This document shows, piece after piece, positions 39,549 through 48,943 of a stretch of 64,000 bases of DNA. The translations under genes were made by a program, and so were the position numbers. The DNA comes from Clostridium prolinivorans. Its GTDB lineage: Bacteria; Bacillota; Clostridia; Clostridiales; Clostridiaceae. Position 1 is the stretch's first letter, and the number at the start of each line of letters is the position of its first letter. The stretch spans positions 497,189-561,188 of the forward strand of contig NZ_RJWG01000001.1 in assembly GCF_004011155.1 (NCBI RefSeq), given 5' to 3'. Below the pieces are notes generated by a model. The model was given only the letters and a program-made list of their open reading frames with translations, had not been told where the DNA came from and did no database searches.

Positions 39549-39880
39549 TGGTTTTATGATATCAAAGCTAGTAAACATTTGCAAGATATTTAGCCCTTTC
39601 AGTTCTTAATCTCCTTAAATGTGATTCTTCACTTTTTAAGAGAATTTTCACAAATTTAGTTGTATATATTGACATTTCATTTTATAAAAAGAATCTTTTA
39701 TAGAATTTAAAAGCTTATTTTTTATATGAAATTTTTATTTTATATTGTTTAATTAATGAACTTTCAAATACATTTTTACATATTATAATATTAGCTTGAT
39801 TAAAACAATTATATAAATTTATAAACCTTAAAGTTAAAATATTAATAATATATTTATAAAAAATTATAGGAGGTAATTAT
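39549..39880. other. Divergent intergenic region between PTS gene and second feoA
   Basis: Over 300 nt of AT-rich DNA lead to the second feoA. GGAGG precedes that gene. I looked for a Fur-like TGATAAT-ATTATCA box and did not find one as good as that of the first feo operon. No small gene or RNA is supported. Confidence 0.35.
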
Positions 39881-40108
39881 ATGTTAAGTCTTAATGATGC
39901 AGCTGTAGGAAGTTATGTTTCAATTGAAAATTTATCTTCAACTGGAATGTTAAGAGAAAGAATGCTTGCACTTGGTCTAACAAAAGGTTCTAAAGTAGAA
40001 GTTGTTAGAAGAGGACCTTCTGGTGATCCAACAATTTATAATATTCATGGAGCTATGATAGCTCTTAGAAAAGAGGAAGCTTCATTAATAATTATTAATA
40101 ATAAATAA
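39881..40108 (+). CDS. feoA: Ferrous iron transport protein A (second copy)
   Basis: A 75-residue FeoA-type SH3-like protein beginning MLSLNDAAVGSYVSIENL and containing RERMLALGLTKGSKVEVVRRGPSGDP. Start after TAGGAGGTAATTAT. It differs clearly from the first FeoA (30027-30257), so the two are old paralogues and not a recent duplication. It precedes the second feoB by 35 nt. Confidence 0.92.
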   Translation: MLSLNDAAVGSYVSIENLSSTGMLRERMLALGLTKGSKVEVVRRGPSGDPTIYNIHGAMIALRKEEASLIIINNK

Positions 40109-40143
40109 TCTTAAATATTCAATAATATTTTGGGAGGTTCATA

Positions 40144-42261
40144 ATGGGGTTAACATTCCAATCTACCAAAAACGCTGCATTAACGGATATATTTAAAATT
40201 GATAAAAAAGATGGAGAATATATTATTGCTCTTGCAGGCAATCCAAATACAGGGAAAAGTACAGTTTTTAATGCATTAACTGGACTTAAACAACATACAG
40301 GTAATTGGCCTGGTAAAACAGTAGTAAACGCAAGAGGAGAGTTTAAATATAAAGGTAAAAATAACATATTAGTGGATCTTCCTGGTACCTATTCTTTATT
40401 TGCTTCTTCTTCTGAGGAAGAAGTTGCAAGAGATTTTTTATGCTTTGGTAATTCTGATGCTGTAATAATAGTTACCGATGCTACCTGTCTTGAAAGGAAT
40501 TTAAATATCGTTTATCAAGTTATGGAGCTTACAAATAATATAATACTTTGCATTAATCTTATAGATGAAGCTAAAAAGAAAAATATAATAATAGATAAAC
40601 ATGGGATAGAAGAAGAATTAGGTATTCCAGTAGTTCTATGTGCTGCAAAAAGTAAAATAGGTATAAAAGAGCTTAAAGAAACTGTATATAAAGTTACTAC
40701 AGGTCAAATTATACCAAGTCCCAAAATTATAAAATATCAAGATTATATAGAAGAAAAAGTTAATTTAATAAAACCAATTATTGAAGAAAATATTCATGAT
40801 ATAAATTCTAGATGGATTACTTTAAGACTTATTGATGGAGATACAAAATTTATAAAATCTATTTTAAATAATATAAACAATGAATCACTTGAAAAATTAT
40901 TAAAAATAAAAGATATATCTATATCAGATGAGTATAAAAAAAATATTAGAGATGATATATCAGAATCAATATATAAAAAGGCTGAAAATATAAAAAATAA
41001 ATATGTAAAAGAAAATTCAACAAAAATAAATAGAGATAGACTAATTGATAATTATATAACATCAAGAATTTTTGGAATACCATTAATGCTTTTAACTTTA
41101 GCATTAATATTTTGGATTACTATTGTTGGAGCAAATTTACCTTCTGAAATATTATCAAATTTTTTCTTTAAAATTGAAAACAAACTAACATTATGGCTTT
41201 TAAATATAAATGCTCCAAATTGGATTCATGGGATTTTAGTTCTTGGAATTTATAGAACTTTATCTTGGGTTATATCTGTGATGCTGCCTCCAATGGCAAT
41301 ATTCTTTCCTATTTTTACAATACTTGAAGATTTAGGATATCTGCCAAGAGTTGCATTTAACCTTGATCATTTATTTAAAAAAGCTTGTGCTCATGGTAAA
41401 CAATGTTTAACAATGTGTATGGGCTTTGGATGTAATGCAGCTGGAATAACAGCATGCAGAATAATTGAATCTCCTAGAGAAAAACTTATAGCAATTTTAA
41501 CAAATAACTTTGTTCCATGTAACGGAAGGTTTCCTACTTTAATTGTAATATCTACAATTTTTCTTGCTTCAAAAGGCAGTACAAATTCCGGTATTTTACC
41601 AGTTTTGTCTGTTACAAGTTTAGTTATTTTAGGTATAGCTATAACATTATTAGTATCATACACTTTATCTAAGACAATATTAAAGGGAATACCTTCTACT
41701 TTTACATTAGAACTTCCTCCTTATAGAGTACCCCAAATAGGGAGAGTTTTATATACATCTATAATTGACAGAACAATATTTGTTCTTTGGAGAGCAATAA
41801 TAGTTGCGATTCCAGCTGGTGCTATAACTTGGATACTTGGAAATATATATATTGGAAATTTAAGTATTATAAATCATATATCTATTTTTCTTAATCCAAT
41901 TGGGAAATTAATTGGATTAGATGGATTTATATTAATGGCTTTTATACTTGGACTTCCTGCAAATGAAATTGTTTTACCTATACTACTCATGGCTTATTTA
42001 TCAACAGGTTCCATGGTTGAATTTAAAAGTATAGATACTCTTAGAAAAATATTAATTGATAATGGATGGACTTATCTTACAGCATTAAATTTTATGTTAT
42101 TTAGCTTACTTCATTGGCCTTGTGCTACCACTCTTTTAACTATAAAAAAAGAAACTGGTAGTTTAAAATGGACAATACTTTCAGCAATTATACCAACAAT
42201 AATAGCATTTTGTGTATGCTTTATAACTACTGTAATATTTAAAACATTAGGTTTAGGCTAA
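40144..42261 (+). CDS. feoB: Ferrous iron transporter B (second copy)
   Basis: A 705-residue FeoB. The GTPase domain has an N-terminal extension of about 30 residues. G1 is GNPNTGKST, G3 DLPG and G4 NLID. The membrane part has MGFGCNAAGITACR and VPCNGRFPTL in the first gate motif and LGLPANEIVLPI in the second. It is longer than the first FeoB (590 residues), and its gate motifs carry different cysteines. GGAGG precedes the ATG. Paired with its own feoA; no small Cys-rich protein follows. Metal could be Fe(II) or possibly another divalent ion. Confidence 0.93.
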   Translation: MGLTFQSTKNAALTDIFKIDKKDGEYIIALAGNPNTGKSTVFNALTGLKQHTGNWPGKTVVNARGEFKYKGKNNILVDLPGTYSLFASSSEEEVARDFLCFGNSDAVIIVTDATCLERNLNIVYQVMELTNNIILCINLIDEAKKKNIIIDKHGIEEELGIPVVLCAAKSKIGIKELKETVYKVTTGQIIPSPKIIKYQDYIEEKVNLIKPIIEENIHDINSRWITLRLIDGDTKFIKSILNNINNESLEKLLKIKDISISDEYKKNIRDDISESIYKKAENIKNKYVKENSTKINRDRLIDNYITSRIFGIPLMLLTLALIFWITIVGANLPSEILSNFFFKIENKLTLWLLNINAPNWIHGILVLGIYRTLSWVISVMLPPMAIFFPIFTILEDLGYLPRVAFNLDHLFKKACAHGKQCLTMCMGFGCNAAGITACRIIESPREKLIAILTNNFVPCNGRFPTLIVISTIFLASKGSTNSGILPVLSVTSLVILGIAITLLVSYTLSKTILKGIPSTFTLELPPYRVPQIGRVLYTSIIDRTIFVLWRAIIVAIPAGAITWILGNIYIGNLSIINHISIFLNPIGKLIGLDGFILMAFILGLPANEIVLPILLMAYLSTGSMVEFKSIDTLRKILIDNGWTYLTALNFMLFSLLHWPCATTLLTIKKETGSLKWTILSAIIPTIIAFCVCFITTVIFKTLGLG

Positions 42262-42270
42262 AAATACAGT

Positions 42271-42324
42271 AAATAATCAGCTTCTAATATTAATATTTAA
42301 TTTAATATTAGAAGCTGATTATTT
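42271..42324. terminator. 22-23-bp terminator after the second feoB
   Basis: AAATAATCAGCTTCTAATATT (from 42271) pairs with AATATTAGAAGCTGATTATTT (to 42324). The symmetric A/T flanks let it act for both feoB and the convergent deacetylase gene. Confidence 0.8.
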
Positions 42325-42407
42325 ATATATAAATATAACATTTTTATATATAAAATCAAAATCACTTATAATACTATTATTATATTAATATAATACTTTT
42401 AAATGTT

Positions 42408-43124
42408 TTATTTAAAATAATACTCTGGAGTATTTTCATCTATAATTTTAAACTCATATCCTTTATTTTTATAAAATTTTATAATTTCAGGTAATGCTCT
42501 ACAAGTATTTTTATGCATATAATCACAATGCATAAGTAAAATTATAGGATTTTCAACATCTTTAATTTTAGTTGCTTGTTTAAATATTTGATTTGGAGAC
42601 ATTTTGGGATTTATTCCATCTTTAGAATCTATATTCCAATCATATATTTTAAAATTATTACTATGAATTAATTTCAAATTTTCTTTGTTTAATCTATTCC
42701 TGCTTCCTCCTGGAAATCTTAATATAACAGGTTTTACTCCTATAACTTCATTAATTTTTTTCTGAGTTAATAACATTTCTTCAATAAAATATTTATTTCT
42801 AGAATATATTTTTTTTATATTATGAGTATAGCTATGTAATCCTATTCCATGGCCTTCATTATTTATTCTTTTTACAATATCCTCATTTCCTTCAATTTGA
42901 TTTCCTATAAGAAAAAAAGTAGCCTTAACATCATATTTATTTAAAACATCTAATACATCTTCTGTAATATTGCTTGGGCCATCATCAAATGTTAAATATA
43001 TTATTTTATTTTCACTTTGATTATTATCCATTTTTCCTAATACATTATAACTATAAATATTTGTAAAAAAGCAAATTAACAAAATAGAAATTGTAATAAT
43101 TTTAAATAAAAATTTTTTCATCAT
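42408..43124 (-). CDS. Polysaccharide deacetylase (NodB domain)
   Basis: A membrane-anchored or secreted protein of about 238 residues (start 43124, or 43121, after AAGGAGGGG). An N-terminal hydrophobic segment precedes the NodB domain. Motif 1 is YLTFDDGPSN with the metal and base Asp residues, motif 2 GLHSYTHN with two His ligands, motif 3 RFPGGSRNRLN, motif 4 DWNIDSKD and motif 5 ILLMHCD. Such enzymes N-deacetylate peptidoglycan or other wall polysaccharides. It is a single-gene unit. Confidence 0.92.
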   Translation of the reverse strand: MMKKFLFKIITISILLICFFTNIYSYNVLGKMDNNQSENKIIYLTFDDGPSNITEDVLDVLNKYDVKATFFLIGNQIEGNEDIVKRINNEGHGIGLHSYTHNIKKIYSRNKYFIEEMLLTQKKINEVIGVKPVILRFPGGSRNRLNKENLKLIHSNNFKIYDWNIDSKDGINPKMSPNQIFKQATKIKDVENPIILLMHCDYMHKNTCRALPEIIKFYKNKGYEFKIIDENTPEYYFK

Positions 43125-43232
43125 AACCCCTCCTTTTTTACACTTCATTCAATATTTTGTATCCAATAAAATTTTATATACGAAATAAATAATAAAACAT
43201 TTAGGGTTAAATGGAATTTTAAACATAAAAAT

Positions 43233-43256
43233 AGAGAGTACTTTTCAGCACTCTCT
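43233..43256 (-). terminator. Terminator of the MarR-ABC operon
   Basis: AGAGAGT and ACTCTCT form the stem about 45 nt beyond the end of the large ABC gene. The minus strand continues with ATTTTTATG. Confidence 0.65.
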
Positions 43257-43301
43257 CTAAAGTTAATATTTTTATTTTTAAAAATGCATATTATTAATAT
43301 T

Positions 43302-46300
43302 TTAAATAGCCTCATCTTCTAAATTTGCACCTAAAAATTGACTATTATAAAGATCTGCATAAAATCCGCCTTTTTTCATTAATTCTTCATGATTGCCCAT
43401 TTCGATAATTCTTCCTTTATTCATTACCAAAATATTTTCCGCATCACGTATAGTAGAAAGTCTATGAGCAATTACAAAACTTGTTCTACCCTTCATTAAA
43501 TTAGCCATAGCCTTTTGAATTAATGCTTCTGTTCTAGTATCAACACTGCTTGTAGCTTCATCAAGAATTAAAATCTTAGGATCTGCAAGTATTGCACGAG
43601 CAATAGTTAAAAGTTGTTTTTGTCCTTGTGAAATATTAGTTCCTTCTTCATTAACAACTGTATCATAACCTTGAGGTAAAGTCCTTATAAAGTGATCTGC
43701 ATGTGCTGCCTTTGCAGCATTTACAATCTCTTCCATTGTAGCTCCTTCTTTTCCATAAGCTATATTATCCTTAATTGTTCCATTATATAGCCATGTATCT
43801 TGAAGAACCATACCAAACATTTTACGTAATTCACTGCGTTTTATATCTCTTATATCAACGCCATCAATTTTTATTCTACCTGAATTTATTTCATAAAAAC
43901 GCATTAAAAGATTAACAAGAGTTGTTTTTCCTGCCCCTGTAGGTCCAACAATAGCAACCATACTTCCAGGTTTTACTTCTAAATTCATATCTTCTATAAG
44001 AGGTACATCTTCTACATATCTAAAATCTACATGTTCAAAAGTAACTTCTCCTCTTGGATTTTCTATTACTATTGCATCTTCTTTATCTGGAATTTCTTCT
44101 TCTTCATCTAATATTTCAAATACACGTTCAGCACAAGCTATTGTTGATTGAATTATATTTGCTATATTAGCTGTTTGAACAATTGGCATAGTAAAAGATC
44201 TTGAATATTGTATAAATGCAAGTATATCTCCTAATCCAAGTAAACTTTTAGTTATCCAAATACCTCCAACTATACTAATACCTACATAACCTATATTACT
44301 TATAAAATTCATAAGTGGAAACATTATACCAGATACAAATTGTGCTTTCCATGCTGCATTTTTAAGTCTATTATTTATAGATTCAAATTCTTCTATTGAA
44401 TCTTTTTCGTGACAAAATGCTTTAACTATTTTATGACCTGTATACATCTCTTCCACATGCCCGCTAATTAATCCAATTTCTTTTTGCTGAACTGCAAAAT
44501 ATTTTTGAGATTTCTTTGCAATAAGCATAGTAGCTATAATATATAAAGGTAATGTTGCCATTACTATTAATGTTAATGAAGGACTTATTGTAATCATCAT
44601 TATAATATATCCAATAATAGTAATAACAGCTGTAATTATTTGTGTTAAACTTTGCTGTAATGTAGTAGCTATAGTATCAACATCGTTAGTAACACGGCTT
44701 AATATATCACCATGAGCATTCATATCAAAATATCTAAGTGGTAATTTTGCAAGTTTTGCATCTACTTCTCTTCTTAAATCACGAACAGTTTTTTGTGAAA
44801 CTCCTGACATTACAATACCCATAGTTAAATTACAAAGTGCACTAATTAAATATATACCTATTAATATAAGAACAATATTACCAATATAATGAAAATCGTA
44901 TTCTCCATTAGTTTCCCTTATTGCATCAATTACTGAATTTATTTGATCATCAGTAAAGTTTACATTTTCTTTAGGATCTGTTGGAGCATTTTCCATAGTA
45001 TTTTTCATTTCCTTGCCTAAATCCAAAATCTTTTTAGATACATCTGCCTTTTGATTTGCATCTGTTAATGTATCTAACTTTGGAAGTGCAAGAAACTCTT
45101 GTAATGATTTTATGCTTTTAGAATCTATTTTTGAATCAGTATTATTAGAAACAGTATCTATATCTGGCATTTTACTGAATATATCAAGCATTTGATTTAC
45201 AACTTTTGTTTTTTCATTAGCATCAGTTATTGTATTTATCATAGGCAACTTAAGTAATTCTTTAACGCTATTAAGTTGTTCTGTATTCATAATATCGTTT
45301 GATTTATTACTCTCTATATTGGGCATCTTATTTAATATATCAACCATTTTAATCACAGTTGAATTTTTTTCTTTTGAATCTTTAATAGAACTTATATCTG
45401 GCAAAGCTAATAAGTCTTGAATAGTTTGTAAATCTGATTTATTTATTTTAATATCAGAATTTCCACTGCTGCCTATACTAGATATATCAGGCATACTCTT
45501 AAATATATCGATAAGTTGAACTAAAGTATTCTTTTTCTGTACTGGATCTTTAATATTATTAATCATAGGAAGTTTTAATAATTTTTGTACAGCATCTGTA
45601 GTCTTTTTATCTGCATTAGTACTAATATTTGAAGATTTAGCAGTAAAATCTTTCATTGTTGAAATTTTAGAATATACTTTGTTCATTGTTGCTGTATCAA
45701 GCTGCATAGAACTTTTTGCTTGACTGCTGCTTCCAGGTAAATTTTTTGAAATATCCATGAATTTTTTAATTACATTAACTCTTTCGTTCCCACTTTTAAC
45801 AGTACTAAGCATTGGAAGATTTAATAATTCTTTCATAGTAGATAAAGATTTCTTATCTATTTTATTATTTTCAGGCATACTTTGAAGTATATCAATAAAT
45901 TGAATAGTAGTTTTTACTCTTGTTGTTCTATCTTTAGTTGCGTCAATCATAGGAAGCTTTAATAATTTTTGAAATGCTTCCATTGTTTTAGCATCTGGCA
46001 TATTAACATCTTGTTTTGGTACTTCAACTCCATTTTGGGCAGCTTGCTGCATCTGCTGTTGCATTTGCTGCATTTGCTGCATCTGCTGATTAATTTGAGA
46101 TACCATGCTCTTTTGTACAGAAGCCATTTGTTCTGTTATTTTATCAACAGCAGTTTTTTGTCCATTTAATACTCCTTGATATACTTGTACCGCCATAGAT
46201 TCATAAATTTCATCTACAGCTTTAACTTGAGCATCACCCATTTTAGTAGTTATTTCATCTACTGCTTTCTTTTGCCCATCAGCCATTTTATTATTAATTT

Positions 46301-46643
46301 CGTTTATAGCTTCTTCTTGAACATCTCCCATTTTGTCTTTCATTTGATCTAATGCTTCATTTTGACCTTTTGATAATTCTGATAGCATTTTACGAGCCAT
46401 ATAAGCATTTTGAAGTTTATTCATTGCTTTACTTGTTATTTTAGGAGCTGATATTGCAAATGTTGTACTCATTATTGCAAATATAACAACAATAATTAAA
46501 TTAATTTTATGAGGTTTTAGATATCCAACAAGTCTTTTAAAACTACCTTTAAAATCTTTAGGTTTTTCTACTGGTCTTCCAAATCCACCTCTACCACCGC
46601 CGCCTCTTATTCTCACAGGTCTTTTGCTTTTATTATCACTCAT
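43302..46643 (-). CDS. ABC exporter subunit with large repeat insertion between TM1 and TM2
   Basis: A 1113-residue type IV ABC half-transporter, nearly twice the usual 580-620. TM1 is at about 48-66. Residues about 80-585 are an insertion: first heptad-like repeats (MGDVQEEAINEI, MADGQKKAVDEI, MGDAQVKAVDEI), then a Gln/Met-rich run (about 187-200), then six repeats of about 37 residues built on LLxLPM-I...KD...K...IDIxxxMP. TM2 starts near 587. The NBD has Walker A GPTGAGKTT, an altered signature ISQGQKQ and a canonical Walker B ILILDEATSSVD. By exporter topology the insertion is outside the membrane. It overlaps the partner gene by 4 nt (ATGA). Substrate unknown. Confidence 0.9.
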   Translation of the reverse strand: MSDNKSKRPVRIRGGGGRGGFGRPVEKPKDFKGSFKRLVGYLKPHKINLIIVVIFAIMSTTFAISAPKITSKAMNKLQNAYMARKMLSELSKGQNEALDQMKDKMGDVQEEAINEINNKMADGQKKAVDEITTKMGDAQVKAVDEIYESMAVQVYQGVLNGQKTAVDKITEQMASVQKSMVSQINQQMQQMQQMQQQMQQAAQNGVEVPKQDVNMPDAKTMEAFQKLLKLPMIDATKDRTTRVKTTIQFIDILQSMPENNKIDKKSLSTMKELLNLPMLSTVKSGNERVNVIKKFMDISKNLPGSSSQAKSSMQLDTATMNKVYSKISTMKDFTAKSSNISTNADKKTTDAVQKLLKLPMINNIKDPVQKKNTLVQLIDIFKSMPDISSIGSSGNSDIKINKSDLQTIQDLLALPDISSIKDSKEKNSTVIKMVDILNKMPNIESNKSNDIMNTEQLNSVKELLKLPMINTITDANEKTKVVNQMLDIFSKMPDIDTVSNNTDSKIDSKSIKSLQEFLALPKLDTLTDANQKADVSKKILDLGKEMKNTMENAPTDPKENVNFTDDQINSVIDAIRETNGEYDFHYIGNIVLILIGIYLISALCNLTMGIVMSGVSQKTVRDLRREVDAKLAKLPLRYFDMNAHGDILSRVTNDVDTIATTLQQSLTQIITAVITIIGYIIMMITISPSLTLIVMATLPLYIIATMLIAKKSQKYFAVQQKEIGLISGHVEEMYTGHKIVKAFCHEKDSIEEFESINNRLKNAAWKAQFVSGIMFPLMNFISNIGYVGISIVGGIWITKSLLGLGDILAFIQYSRSFTMPIVQTANIANIIQSTIACAERVFEILDEEEEIPDKEDAIVIENPRGEVTFEHVDFRYVEDVPLIEDMNLEVKPGSMVAIVGPTGAGKTTLVNLLMRFYEINSGRIKIDGVDIRDIKRSELRKMFGMVLQDTWLYNGTIKDNIAYGKEGATMEEIVNAAKAAHADHFIRTLPQGYDTVVNEEGTNISQGQKQLLTIARAILADPKILILDEATSSVDTRTEALIQKAMANLMKGRTSFVIAHRLSTIRDAENILVMNKGRIIEMGNHEELMKKGGFYADLYNSQFLGANLEDEAI

Positions 46644-48367
46644 GCTATCTCCTCCTTTGAAAGCTGTGAGGCTACAATTTCACGATATACATCACAATTA
46701 TCTAATAATTCTTTGTGAGTTCCCATCCCCACAATAGAACCTTCATCTAAAACTATAATTTTATCAGCATCCATAATAGTTCCAACTCTTTGCGCAACAA
46801 TAATTACAGTTGATTCTTTTGTTTCATTTTTTAATGCAGCTCTAAGTTTTGCATCTGTCTTAAAATCCAAAGCTGAAAAACTATCATCAAAAACATATAT
46901 TTCAGCTTTTTTAACTAATGCACGAGCTATAGATAGACGCTGTTTTTGACCTCCAGATAAATTGGTACCACCTTGAGCAATTTCATGCTCATATCCTCCA
47001 TCCATTGTTTCTATAAAATCAGCAGCTTGTGCAACTTCAGCTGCATGTTTAACTTCTTCATCTGTTGCATTTTTATTTCCAAATCTAATATTTTCAGCTA
47101 TTGTTCCTGAAAATAAAACTGCCTTTTGAGGTACAAAACCTATTTTGTTTCTAAGATCTTTTTGAGAAATTTCTCTAACATCTACGCCATCTACTAAAAC
47201 ACTTCCACTATCTACATCATAAAATCTTGGAATTAAATTTACCAATGTAGATTTACCAGAACCTGTACTACCTATAATAGCAACAACCTCTCCTGGATTT
47301 GCTGTAAAAGAAATATTTTTAATAGCTGGTTCTTCAGCACCTTGATAACTAAATGTTACATTTTTAAATTCAACATATCCCTTGCGTTCAAAATTATTTT
47401 TAGTTTCTTTTGCATCTGTTATTTCTGGTACAGTATCAAGTACTTCATTAATTCTTGCTACTGCAGCTTGTGCACGTGGAACCATAATATACATCATAGC
47501 AAACATAAGCATTGACATCATAATTTGCATAGCATATTGAGTAAATGCAGCAAGAGCACCTAAATCCATATTGCCTTCACTTATACGAATTCCACCAAAC
47601 CAAAGAATTGCTAAAGAAGTAAAATTCATAATAAGCATTATAGAAGGCATCATAAATGCCATTATTTTATTAACTTTAATATAATTGCTTGTAAGATCTA
47701 CGTTAGCTTCATCAAAACGCTTGCTTTCTTTTTCTACTGTATTAAAAGCACGAATAACTCTTATACCTGTAAGTTTTTCATGTAATACTAAATTAATTTT
47801 ATCGATTTTTACTTGCACCTGTTTAAAAAGAGGAATTAATTTTGATGCTATTAATCCTATAGTTATTATAAGAACTGGTATTGAAACAGCAAAAACTAAT
47901 GTAAGAGGTTTATCTTTTTTTAACGCCATAGTAATACCACCAATAGCCATAATTGGTGCACTAATCATCATACGCATTATTATAACAGTAACTGTTTGAA
48001 TTTGTGTAATATCATTAGTTGTTCTAGTAATAAGAGTTGATGTACCAAATTTATCAAATTCATGTAGTGAAAAACTTTCAACTTTTCTAAATACCTTGCT
48101 TCTTAATATTGCTCCAAGATTTGATGAAACTTTTCCTGATAAAAAACTTGCTAAAATTGAACAAATAACTATTCCTAAAGCAACCAATAACATCGTTCCA
48201 CCAATTTGTATAATTTTATTTGTATCTCCCTGCATAACCCCATCATTAATTATATCTGACATCAAAGTTGGAAGATAAAGATCTCCTATGGCTTGTAAAG
48301 CCACAAGTATAAATACAGCTATTACCATAGCAGCATATGGCTTTAAAAATTTATATAGCCTAATCAC
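46640..48367 (-). CDS. ABC exporter subunit, degenerate-site partner
   Basis: A 575-residue type IV half-transporter with six membrane segments and an NBD. Walker A is GSTGSGKST and the signature is canonical LSGGQKQRLS, but Walker B reads IYVFDDSFSALD, with Asp in place of the catalytic Glu. Its partner has the reverse arrangement (good Walker B, altered signature). This matches heterodimers such as TM287/288, which have one active and one degenerate ATP site. It overlaps the large subunit gene and follows the MarR gene. Confidence 0.93.
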   Translation of the reverse strand: MIRLYKFLKPYAAMVIAVFILVALQAIGDLYLPTLMSDIINDGVMQGDTNKIIQIGGTMLLVALGIVICSILASFLSGKVSSNLGAILRSKVFRKVESFSLHEFDKFGTSTLITRTTNDITQIQTVTVIIMRMMISAPIMAIGGITMALKKDKPLTLVFAVSIPVLIITIGLIASKLIPLFKQVQVKIDKINLVLHEKLTGIRVIRAFNTVEKESKRFDEANVDLTSNYIKVNKIMAFMMPSIMLIMNFTSLAILWFGGIRISEGNMDLGALAAFTQYAMQIMMSMLMFAMMYIMVPRAQAAVARINEVLDTVPEITDAKETKNNFERKGYVEFKNVTFSYQGAEEPAIKNISFTANPGEVVAIIGSTGSGKSTLVNLIPRFYDVDSGSVLVDGVDVREISQKDLRNKIGFVPQKAVLFSGTIAENIRFGNKNATDEEVKHAAEVAQAADFIETMDGGYEHEIAQGGTNLSGGQKQRLSIARALVKKAEIYVFDDSFSALDFKTDAKLRAALKNETKESTVIIVAQRVGTIMDADKIIVLDEGSIVGMGTHKELLDNCDVYREIVASQLSKEEIA

Positions 48368-48410
48368 TATTAACCATCTCCTACCATTTAAAATAAATTT
48401 AATTAGCTAT

Positions 48411-48857
48411 CTAATTTCTTTTATTTGCTTTTATTAAATTATCTCTTATCTGCATAAGCAACCTTCTTAATAAAATTTTCTCATCTTCTGTTAAGTTGCA
48501 AAAACACTCTTCTGTCAATACTTTCATAGTACTTTTTAATTTTTCACAAGTTTCTCTGCCTTTTTTAGTAAGATAAACTCTTAATATTCTTTGATCTTTA
48601 TCATCCTGTTTTCTTGTTATAAGTTCTGATTTTTCCATTCTTTTTAACATCACAGTCATTGTAGCAGGACTAATTATTAACTTTTCTGCAAGTTCTCTTT
48701 GGCTTTGACCATCTTTGCAATAAAGTGCAAAAAGCAATGGTGGCTGCCCTGGATAAATTCCTAGTTTTTCTAGTAAATTGTGAGAACGGGCAAAATGGAG
48801 TTTTATTATTTCAGCAAATATATGGTATAAACTATCTCTATTGTACTCATTCATCAT
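48411..48857 (-). CDS. MarR family transcriptional regulator
   Basis: A 148-residue winged-helix protein with the MarR core: SQRELAEKLIISPATMTVMLKRMEK as recognition region and the wing KDQRILRVYLTKKG. It is the first gene of the operon, upstream of the two exporter genes, an arrangement in which the regulator usually represses the pump and responds to a pump substrate. Either ATG at 48857 or 48854 is possible; AGGAGG fits the second slightly better. Two similar palindromes lie in its promoter. Confidence 0.93.
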   Translation of the reverse strand: MMNEYNRDSLYHIFAEIIKLHFARSHNLLEKLGIYPGQPPLLFALYCKDGQSQRELAEKLIISPATMTVMLKRMEKSELITRKQDDKDQRILRVYLTKKGRETCEKLKSTMKVLTEECFCNLTEDEKILLRRLLMQIRDNLIKANKRN

Positions 48858-48894
48858 ATGCCTCCTTTGTTTATCACTATCTCAACAATATTAC

Positions 48895-48943
48895 TTAGTT
48901 ATCTAACATTGTTTATGTTATCACTTAGCCGTCTAATAGTCAA
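48895..48943 (-). promoter_or_regulatory. MarR-operon promoter with two TTAG-N4-CTAA operators
   Basis: On the minus strand, -35 TTGACT (48938-48943) and -10 TAACAT (48915-48920) are spaced by 17 bp. The palindrome TTAGCCGTCTAA (48925-48936) fills the spacer, and a second, TTAGTTATCTAA (48895-48906), lies just past the expected start. Centres are 30 bp apart, about three turns. Autoregulation by the encoded MarR protein is the inference. Confidence 0.65.

Noticed and set aside
46020-46095. TGCTGC-type short tandem repeat as a possible CRISPR or microsatellite
   Set aside because: It encodes the Met/Gln run of the ABC subunit in frame and has no spacers; it is coding low-complexity sequence.
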